64,000 bases of DNA from AP-15 sp963702685 (GTDB lineage Bacteria > Pseudomonadota > Alphaproteobacteria > ATCC43930 > CGMCC-115725). Below the pieces are notes generated by a model that saw only the letters and a program-made list of their open reading frames with translations, searched no databases and had not been told where the DNA came from. The DNA lies in assembly GCA_963702685.1 (NCBI GenBank), contig CAVPDQ010000009.1:124001-188000 (forward strand). Reading direction: 5' to 3'. The position numbers were made by a program, and so were the translations under genes. Shown one piece after another: positions 57,792-64,000 of this stretch (the first letter of the stretch is position 1; each line of letters opens with the position of its first letter).

Positions 57792-58657
57792 GGAGCGCGG
57801 CGCTGGCGGTCCTGCTGGCACTGGCAGCACCGCCCTCCGCCCTGGCGGCACCCTCCGATGCGGTCGAGCGCGGCGCCTATCTGGCGAACGCGGCCGATTG
57901 CGGGCAATGCCACACCGATGTCAAAAACGGCGGGCGCCCCTACGCTGGTGGTCGCGCGATCGCGACGCCGTTCGGCACCTTCTACACCCCCAACATCACC
58001 CCTGATCCCGAGACCGGGATCGGGCGCTGGAGCGACGCCCAATTTCTGCGCGCCCTGCGCCACGGCGTCCGCCCGGACGGCGCCAATTTTTTCCCGGTGT
58101 TCCCGTATCCGAGCTTTACCAAAATCGTCGACGCCGATGCGCGGGCGATCAAAGCTTATCTCTTCTCCCTGCCGGCGGTGCGGCAGCACAACCGCCCACA
58201 CGACGTGCCGTTCCCCTTCTCGTGGCGGCTTTTGCAAACTGTGTGGAAATGGCTGTTCTTCGACGCCGGGCCATTCCAGCCGAACCCGGCCCGCAGCGCC
58301 GCCTACAACCGAGGCGCCTATCTCGTAACCGCGCTCGCCCACTGCGGCGAATGCCATACGCCGCGAAACCTGCTGGGTGCCTCCGAACCAAGCCGCTTTC
58401 TCGCCGGCACGGCGCACGGGCCCGACGGCAAGGCGGTGCCGAACATCACCCCCGATCCAAAATCCGGGATCGGGCGCTGGAGCGAAGATGACATCGCCAC
58501 CTTGCTGAAGGACGGAATGACCCCCGAATTCGACTTTGTCGGCGGCGCCATGGCCGAGGTCGTGAAGAGCACGGCGCGGCTCACCGACGCCGACCGCCAC
58601 GCGATCGCCGTTTATTTGCGCTCGGTGCCGGCGCTGCGGTCACCAGAAAAACCGTAA
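57788..58657 (+). CDS. diheme cytochrome c with apparent CTG start
   Basis: A protein of about 289 residues with two CxxCH motifs (NAADCGQCHTDVKNGG and ALAHCGECHTPRN), each followed by a NITPDP(E/K)(T/S)GIGRWS repeat; it resembles cytochrome subunits of membrane dehydrogenases. The frame before the signal peptide (ALAVLLALAAPPSALA) has no ATG, GTG or TTG, only CTG at 57788, which overlaps the preceding stop as CTGA. A non-AUG coupled start is the simplest reading; a sequence error is the alternative. Confidence 0.85.
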   Translation: MRSAALAVLLALAAPPSALAAPSDAVERGAYLANAADCGQCHTDVKNGGRPYAGGRAIATPFGTFYTPNITPDPETGIGRWSDAQFLRALRHGVRPDGANFFPVFPYPSFTKIVDADARAIKAYLFSLPAVRQHNRPHDVPFPFSWRLLQTVWKWLFFDAGPFQPNPARSAAYNRGAYLVTALAHCGECHTPRNLLGASEPSRFLAGTAHGPDGKAVPNITPDPKSGIGRWSEDDIATLLKDGMTPEFDFVGGAMAEVVKSTARLTDADRHAIAVYLRSVPALRSPEKP

Positions 58658-58672
58658 ATCGGCAGTCTGACG

Positions 58673-59779
58673 GTGATTGGACGCCGGCCCAAGACTTTCT
58701 ATGATGGGCCGGCATACTGGCGCGAGGAGCACGTCTTGGCCCGAGGGCGACCGGAAAAAAGCCTGGCCCGTTTCGAACGGATTGCGTTGGTGTTGTCGGG
58801 CGGCGGTGCCTTGGGAGCCTATCAGGCGGGGGCTTATGCAGCGCTCGAACGCTCCGGGGTGCGGCCGAATTGGATCGCCGGCACCGCAATCGGAGCCGTC
58901 AACGCGGCAATTATCGCGGGCAGCCTGCCGCATGAGCGCACCCTGCGTCTGCGCCGGTTTTGGCAGGAGGCGAGCCGGCGCGCTCGCGGCCGGTCGCGGC
59001 GCGCATTGGGCGCGTGGCTCGGGAGCAAGACCGCGCAGGGTCTCGCGGTGCTGCGGCGCGAGGCCGAACCGCCGCCGCGCTCGCCAAAGCCCGTCTTCGA
59101 CGCCGCCGAATTGCGCGAATTGATCGATGAGACGGTCGATTTCGAACGGGTCAATTCGGGTGCGGTGCGCCTCGTGCTGGGGGCGGTAAATCTGGCGACC
59201 GGGGCCGAGACTTTTTTCGACAACGACCGCCACGTGCTCGGCCCCGACCATGTCCTCGCCGGCACCCCGTTGCCCGGCGCCCCGCCGGTCGCGATCGACC
59301 GCCAGCTCTATGGCGGCGGCGCGGTTTCGGTTTCGGCGTTGGACAATGCCCGGCCGGCCGACACGCTGTGCTTTGCCATCGACGGCTATGATGGCGGCCC
59401 CGCCGGCTCTGGCGGGTTGAGCCGCACCCGGCGGGAAATCGCGGCGATGCGCCGGGTGCACGATCTGCGGCGGATGATCGGGCTGCTCGGCGAAAGATTG
59501 CCGGCCTCACAGCGGGGCGAGAGCGATGTGCGCCGATGTCTCGCGGAGGCCAGCAATGCGACGACGACGGTTTTGCACCTGGTGCACGAGGTCGATCCCG
59601 CCGATCTCCGCGCCAAGATGACCGATTTCTCGGCCGGGGCGGTCGCGCGGCGCTGGAGGGCGGGGGAAAGCGATGTGGCGACGAGCCTCGCGCACCGGCA
59701 CTGGCTGGCGCCGCCGTCGCGGCTCGCCGGCGTCGTCGTGCACGAGGTGCGCGGCGGGCTGGCCGCACCACCGGATTGA
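58673..59779 (+). CDS. patatin-like protein with missing catalytic dyad
   Basis: A 368-residue patatin-fold protein of the group found beside PHB depolymerase genes. The oxyanion motif (SGGGALGAYQAGAY) is intact. But the nucleophile elbow GxSxG is GTAIG (Ala72 in place of Ser), and the Asp-Gly motif (DGG/A) reads YGGG at 213-216. So the Ser-Asp dyad needed for lipase activity is absent. It may bind lipid or PHB-granule surfaces without hydrolysis (inference). Confidence 0.85.
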   Translation: MIGRRPKTFYDGPAYWREEHVLARGRPEKSLARFERIALVLSGGGALGAYQAGAYAALERSGVRPNWIAGTAIGAVNAAIIAGSLPHERTLRLRRFWQEASRRARGRSRRALGAWLGSKTAQGLAVLRREAEPPPRSPKPVFDAAELRELIDETVDFERVNSGAVRLVLGAVNLATGAETFFDNDRHVLGPDHVLAGTPLPGAPPVAIDRQLYGGGAVSVSALDNARPADTLCFAIDGYDGGPAGSGGLSRTRREIAAMRRVHDLRRMIGLLGERLPASQRGESDVRRCLAEASNATTTVLHLVHEVDPADLRAKMTDFSAGAVARRWRAGESDVATSLAHRHWLAPPSRLAGVVVHEVRGGLAAPPD

Positions 59780-59950
59780 CGGCGGCCGCCGCCAATCTTG
59801 TCGGGCACGCCGGGAAAGCCAATATAATTTCTTGAAATAACGAGCTTTCCGGTATGGGATGGGATCGCGTGACAATCGATCGGGGCAGGAAGGCGTTTCG
59901 ACATTCAGGACGCCCGCGCAGCGGCGGGCGTCGCGATTATACGAGGGTAC

Positions 59951-61168
59951 ATGCTTTACGGCGCCTATCAGGCTTACGACGACGCGCTGACACCGATCCG
60001 GCTGATGGCCGAAGCATCCTTTGGGATGCTCGACCGGACCTGGCCGATTTTTGGCAATCCCCCCTTGCTGCGCCGCGCGGCGGCGGCGTTGGCGCTGATC
60101 TCCCATGCCGGGCTCTCGCATGAGCGCCCGGCCTTTGGCATCGATGCCGTAACCATCGCTGGCGAGCGGGTCCCGGTCGCCGAGGAGGTCGTTGCCTCCG
60201 ACCCGTTCTGCAATCTCGTCCATTTCCGCAAGGAGGGCGCGCGCGACGAGCCGACGGTGCTGGTCGCCGCGCCGCTGTCGGGCCATTTTTCGACCCTGTT
60301 GCGCGGCACCGTCGCAACCTTGCTGCCCGACCACAACGTCTTTCTGACCGACTGGGCGAATGCCCGCGATGTGCCGTTGCTCCACGGCCGGTTCGGTTTC
60401 GACGATTATGTCGATCTGGTGATCCGCTTTGTCCGGCTGCTCGGCCCGCACCTCCATGTCATGGCGGTGTGCCAGCCGGCGGTGCCGGTGCTGGCCGCGG
60501 TAGCGCTTCTCGCCGCCGCGGGCGACCCCTGCCAGCCGGCCTCGACGATCCTGATGGGCGGCCCGATCGACACCCGCGCCAATCCGACCGCGGTCAACCG
60601 CTTCGCCACCGCGCATTCGCTCGATTGGTTCGAGCGCAAGGTCGTCACCTCGGTGCCGGCGCGATATCCGGGTGCGATGCGCCGGGTCTATCCCGGGTTT
60701 TTGCAGCTCGCCGGATTTCTCGGCATGAATTGGGACCGGCACGTCACCGCGCATTGGCAGATGTTCCGCGACCTGGTGCAGGGCGACCGCGAGAGTGCCG
60801 CGGCAACCCGCGCCTTTTACGCCGAATACACGACGGTTATGGACCTCGCCGCCGATTTCTATCTGGAGACGGTGAAGCGGGTGTTTCACGACCAGGACTT
60901 GGCGCAGGGCCGCCTCATCGTGCGCCGCAACCGGGTCGAGACGGCGGCGATCGAGCAGACCGCGCTGATGACCGTCGAAGGCGAGCGCGACGATATCTGC
61001 GGACCGGGCCAGACCGTCGCGGCGCAGGCTTTGTGCATGGGCATCCCGGCGGCGAAAAAGACCCACCACCTCCAGCCCAAAGTCGGCCATTACGGCGTCT
61101 TTCACGGTCGCCGCTGGCAGACCGAGACCTACCCCAAGGTCCGGGCGTTCATCCGGGCGCAGGGGTAG
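59951..61168 (+). CDS. phaZ: intracellular polyhydroxyalkanoate depolymerase
   Basis: A 405-residue alpha/beta hydrolase of the PhaZ type that degrades stored PHB. The lipase-like box is AVCQPA with Cys174 as the nucleophile, characteristic of intracellular depolymerases. Other blocks are FLTDWANARDVPL, GPIDTRANPTAVN and KVGHYGVFHG (catalytic His). It starts MLYGAYQAYDDALTP, the usual N-terminus. It lies after the degenerate patatin gene. Confidence 0.95.
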   Translation: MLYGAYQAYDDALTPIRLMAEASFGMLDRTWPIFGNPPLLRRAAAALALISHAGLSHERPAFGIDAVTIAGERVPVAEEVVASDPFCNLVHFRKEGARDEPTVLVAAPLSGHFSTLLRGTVATLLPDHNVFLTDWANARDVPLLHGRFGFDDYVDLVIRFVRLLGPHLHVMAVCQPAVPVLAAVALLAAAGDPCQPASTILMGGPIDTRANPTAVNRFATAHSLDWFERKVVTSVPARYPGAMRRVYPGFLQLAGFLGMNWDRHVTAHWQMFRDLVQGDRESAAATRAFYAEYTTVMDLAADFYLETVKRVFHDQDLAQGRLIVRRNRVETAAIEQTALMTVEGERDDICGPGQTVAAQALCMGIPAAKKTHHLQPKVGHYGVFHGRRWQTETYPKVRAFIRAQG

Positions 61169-61177
61169 TGCTAGGGG

Positions 61178-63220
61178 TCATGCGGCTTCGACCTCGACCA
61201 TCGCCTCGTACTCGGCCTGACCCACGGTGAAGTGAAAAAGGCCGAGGGCCGTTTCCGGCAGAGCCGGCGCGCCTGAGGTGACTTGGTTCAGATCGACGCA
61301 GCCGTCACGCATCCACACGACGCCCGGCGGTATCCGGTCGGTGACGTGTGCTTTGGCCGTGAACGCGCCGCGAGCGTTGTAGACCCGGACCGCGTCGCCC
61401 TCGGCCAGGCGGCGCCGCGACGCGTCGTCCGGCGAGACCCACAGCATCGGGCCCAGGTCGCGCTCGGCCAGCAGCGGCAATGCCCGGCCGTGGTCGTAAA
61501 AAGAATGGAATTGCGTCAGTGTGCGCCCCTGGCAGAGCGCCAGCGGACCGGCGGCGACGGTCGGCAGACCCGGCGCCTCGTAGACCGGCAGCGGCGGCAA
61601 GCCGGCCGCGGCGGCCCGCGCCGAATGGAATTCGATCTTGCCCGAGGGCGTGTGAAAGCGGCGGGTCGGATAGGCGACAGGCGATATGTTCAACGGCATT
61701 CTGCCATCGTTCGCCCGGAGTGCGGCGATCGTCGCCCGGCCGGTCGCCGGGTGATCGAGAATGCTGTCGAGCAATTCCTCCTGCGACGCCCAGGGATAGA
61801 AATCCTCGATCGCCATCCGGGCGGCGAGCCCTTTCAGCACCTCTTGCGTTGGCCGGGCGTCGCCGGCGGGCGCCAGGATCCGCTCCGTCAGATAGAGGTG
61901 CGTGTGCGTCGCCTTGCAGCCGATGTCTTCGAGCCAAGCGGTGCCGGGGAGCACGATATCGGCAAAGCGCCGGGTCGTTTCATTGGCGAAGAGCTCGTGG
62001 CAGACGACGAGGTCGAGCTTGTCGAGCCCGGCCGCGACCTGTCGCGAATCCGCAAACGACGACAGCATGTTGGTGCCAAAGAGCAGCAATACCCGCACCC
62101 GTCCGTCGCTCAGCGCTGCGGCGATTTCCGACATCTGGCTCGGAATGTAAGTCCCGGGCGGGCGCCGGTCGGCAGCCGCGATCGTCGCATAGCCCGCGCC
62201 GTGAGCGGTGGCCGCGTGGCGCGAGCCAAGTCCGCCGCCGGCAATGCCATAGCTGCCGACCAGCGCCGGCAGGCACGAGATGGCGCGCGCGCCGTGCCAG
62301 CTGTTGGCGCCCTTGTGCAGCGAGCTTCCGCCGAGAACGATCATCGCCGGCTTGGTGGTCGCATAGTCGCGGGCAAAGGCGATGATGCGGTCGGCGGCGA
62401 TACCGGTTTCGCCCGCGGCCCATTCGGGGCTGAATTTGCCGACATGGCGGGAGAGCTCGGCAAAGCCCAGCGTATGCTCGGCGACAAACGCCGGATCGTA
62501 CAATTCCTCGCCGATGATGACGTGCATCACGGCCAGCGCCAGCGCCGCATCCGATCCGGGCCGGATCAGCATGACCTCGTCCGATTGGGCGGCGGCTTCG
62601 CTCCAGCGGACATCGATCGTCACGACCCGCGCGCCGCGCCGTTTTGCGGCGATCAAATGCCGCGCGGTATTGGGCTGGCTCGCCAGATTGGCCCCCCACA
62701 TGACGATCAGCTCGGAATTCGCCCCCATGTCTTCCTTGGTGTTGATCTCCAAGGCGCCGGTGAGGCCGATGCCGAACCCGCCGAGGCCCCAGCAGATCAT
62801 CGACGCGCTCCAATACTGGCAGCCGGCGAGATTGGCGAAGCGGGCGAGCATCTGGCTCCCGGCGGAAGGGCCGTAGCCATTGGCAATGTTGCCGTGGCCG
62901 CCCCATAGCGCGGTCGCTTGGCGACCCGCCGCCGTGATCCGGCTGGCGATCAGGTCGAGCGCTTCGTCCCAGCTTGCCTCGCGCCAGGCGTCGTCGCTGC
63001 GCCGTGCGCGGATCAGCGGCTTTAAGAGCCGTTTCGGGTTGCCGATGATTTGCCGCGAAGCCTGTCCGCGCACGCACAAGAATCCCTGGCTGTCGGGATT
63101 GTCCTCGTCGCCCCTGACGCCCAGAACCTCGCCGTCGCGCACATCGACCAGCATGCCGCATAATGTCGGGTGACAGTTCATCGGGCACATCGTCGCGAAA
63201 GTTCGAGCGGGACCGGCCAT
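61178..63220 (-). CDS. molybdopterin-dependent oxidoreductase (DMSO reductase superfamily)
   Basis: A 680-residue catalytic subunit. The N-terminal 4Fe-4S site is C12PMNC16HPTLC21 ... C49VRG. Downstream are MWGANLASQPNTARHLIAAK, FGTNMLSSFADS and the C-terminal dinucleotide-binding domain (MLWVSPDDASRRRLAEGDAV). There is no Tat signal, so it is likely cytoplasmic. It is similar to formate dehydrogenase and related anaerobic or assimilatory enzymes; the substrate is not determined. mobA, moaA and fdhD in this window could supply its cofactor. No small subunit is adjacent. Confidence 0.9.
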   Translation of the reverse strand: MAGPARTFATMCPMNCHPTLCGMLVDVRDGEVLGVRGDEDNPDSQGFLCVRGQASRQIIGNPKRLLKPLIRARRSDDAWREASWDEALDLIASRITAAGRQATALWGGHGNIANGYGPSAGSQMLARFANLAGCQYWSASMICWGLGGFGIGLTGALEINTKEDMGANSELIVMWGANLASQPNTARHLIAAKRRGARVVTIDVRWSEAAAQSDEVMLIRPGSDAALALAVMHVIIGEELYDPAFVAEHTLGFAELSRHVGKFSPEWAAGETGIAADRIIAFARDYATTKPAMIVLGGSSLHKGANSWHGARAISCLPALVGSYGIAGGGLGSRHAATAHGAGYATIAAADRRPPGTYIPSQMSEIAAALSDGRVRVLLLFGTNMLSSFADSRQVAAGLDKLDLVVCHELFANETTRRFADIVLPGTAWLEDIGCKATHTHLYLTERILAPAGDARPTQEVLKGLAARMAIEDFYPWASQEELLDSILDHPATGRATIAALRANDGRMPLNISPVAYPTRRFHTPSGKIEFHSARAAAAGLPPLPVYEAPGLPTVAAGPLALCQGRTLTQFHSFYDHGRALPLLAERDLGPMLWVSPDDASRRRLAEGDAVRVYNARGAFTAKAHVTDRIPPGVVWMRDGCVDLNQVTSGAPALPETALGLFHFTVGQAEYEAMVEVEAA

Positions 63221-63391
63221 GGCACCCTCTTGCGTGATGTATGAGTATCGTAGGCAGGCGACCGCGAGGGAAGCTGCAACGGCGATGATGGTGCGGCGGA
63301 AAAAGATGGGTCGCTCACGGTCGAAACTGAGCCATTATGGCCGCAGACGCGCCAGGTTTGCTGCCGGGCGCCGGTGACGAGGGAGCAAAAA

Positions 63392-64000
63392 ATGCCAATT
63401 GGCGGCAAGGTCGTTATCACTTGCGCCGTCACCGGGTCGATCCATACCCCGACGATGAGCCCCTATCTGCCGCTGACCCCGGACGAGATCGCGCGCGATG
63501 CGATCGCCGCAGCCGAGGCCGGGGCGGCGATCCTGCACCTCCATGCCCGCGATCCGAAAGACGGCCGGCCGACGCCCGATCCGAACGTCTTTATGCAATT
63601 CCTGCCGCGGATCAAGCAGGCGACCAACGCCGTCGTCAACATCACCACCGGCGGCGGCCACGGCATGACCCTCGACCAACGGCTCGCCGCCCCGCTGCGC
63701 GCCAAGCCTGAAATGTGCTCGATGAACATGGGCTCGATGAATTTCGGTCTCTATCCGATGCTCGACCGCTACAAGGAGTGGAAATACGAATGGGAGCCGC
63801 GGGCGCTCGAAATGACCCGCGACTTCATCTTTCGCAACACCTTCGCCGATATCGAGCGTATCTTGAAAGACTTGGGCGAGGGCTGTGGCACGCGGTTCGA
63901 GTTCGAATGCTACGATGTCGGGCACCTTTACAACCTCGCGCATTTCCTCGACCGCGGCCTCGTCAAGCCGCCGCTGTTTGTGCAGACGATTTTCGGCATA
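63392..64000 (+). CDS. BKACE family (beta-keto acid cleavage enzyme), 3' end outside window
   Basis: The first 203 codons of a DUF849/BKACE protein (kce-type). VVITCAVTGSIHTPTMSPYL is the typical start; ILHLHARDPKDGRPTPDPN contains the zinc-binding HxH; INITTGGG and PEMCSMNMGSMNFG follow, and FEFECYDVGHLYNLA. These enzymes cleave a beta-keto acid with acetyl-CoA into a CoA ester and acetoacetate. ATG 63392 has GGGAG upstream. It runs off the window end. Confidence 0.93.
   Translation, partial: MPIGGKVVITCAVTGSIHTPTMSPYLPLTPDEIARDAIAAAEAGAAILHLHARDPKDGRPTPDPNVFMQFLPRIKQATNAVVNITTGGGHGMTLDQRLAAPLRAKPEMCSMNMGSMNFGLYPMLDRYKEWKYEWEPRALEMTRDFIFRNTFADIERILKDLGEGCGTRFEFECYDVGHLYNLAHFLDRGLVKPPLFVQTIFGI

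Overview
The window is GC-rich, gene-dense chromosomal DNA from an alphaproteobacterium, possibly Rhodospirillales-like. The evidence is the gene order bamE / UQCC-chaperone / DUF177 / rpmF / plsX / fabH / ihfA / merR, a CtrA-ChpT pair, a ~1620-residue NAD-glutamate dehydrogenase, a K+-independent proton-pumping pyrophosphatase and an intracellular PHB depolymerase. Genus assignment is not possible from sequence alone. No rRNA, tRNA, CRISPR array, transposase or prophage was seen.

Layout. 1-0.9 kb: 3' end of a DUF6398-like gene and a small Cys/His-rich protein, then a 17-bp minisatellite. 1.4-5.8 kb: a tightly coupled operon (GTGA overlaps) of type III polyketide synthase, ICMT-like membrane methyltransferase and one uninterrupted reading frame joining an MFS exporter to a cytochrome P450; this reads as a phenolic-lipid/alkylpyrone pathway. 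5.9-10.5 kb: YbhB-like protein, methyltransferase, LLM oxidoreductase, small secreted proteins and a Tat-exported phosphoesterase. 10.7-17.2 kb: DUF2784, alpha/beta hydrolase, GMC oxidoreductase, succinate-semialdehyde dehydrogenase, a chimeric antitoxin-like ORF, MazEF and isochorismatase. 17.6-26.7 kb: GlgC, CHASE2-adenylate cyclase, NAD-GDH. 26.8-28.8 kb: two thioredoxin-like proteins and an SDR behind a CRP-like palindrome. 29.4-30.8 kb: ctrA (apparent frameshift) convergent with chpT. 30.9-37.5 kb: OFA transporter with a 35-residue partner, MobA, FdhD, three tandem DUF29 genes (the middle one frameshifted), MoaA, NAD kinase. 37.7-44.0 kb: Rieske-FAD reductase, a secreted two-repeat protein, a PEP-CTERM protein, HepT/MntA, and an oxalyl-CoA decarboxylase/2-hydroxyacyl-CoA lyase. 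44.3-54.8 kb: HppA, then envelope/lipid/translation housekeeping (BamE to Der). 54.9-64 kb: small secreted proteins, GST, two cytochromes c, a catalytically degenerate patatin, PHB depolymerase, a molybdopterin oxidoreductase and the start of a BKACE enzyme.

Functional themes. Molybdenum-cofactor genes (mobA, fdhD, moaA) and a molybdopterin oxidoreductase lie in the same window as an oxalate/formate-type transporter and an oxalyl-CoA decarboxylase-like enzyme, which hints at C1/C2-acid metabolism. Cyclic-AMP signalling (CHASE2 cyclase) is paired with a perfect TGTGA-N6-TCACA site.

The most unusual aspect is genome texture. There are many minisatellites (11-21 bp units, some in-frame in genes), two families of REP-like palindromes, and several fragments that echo nearby genes: a duplicated gabD promoter/5' end driving the GMC gene, an aldehyde-dehydrogenase segment fused to a small antitoxin-like ORF, and an amidohydrolase tail. 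The two frameshifts (ctrA, middle DUF29) could be real or assembly errors.
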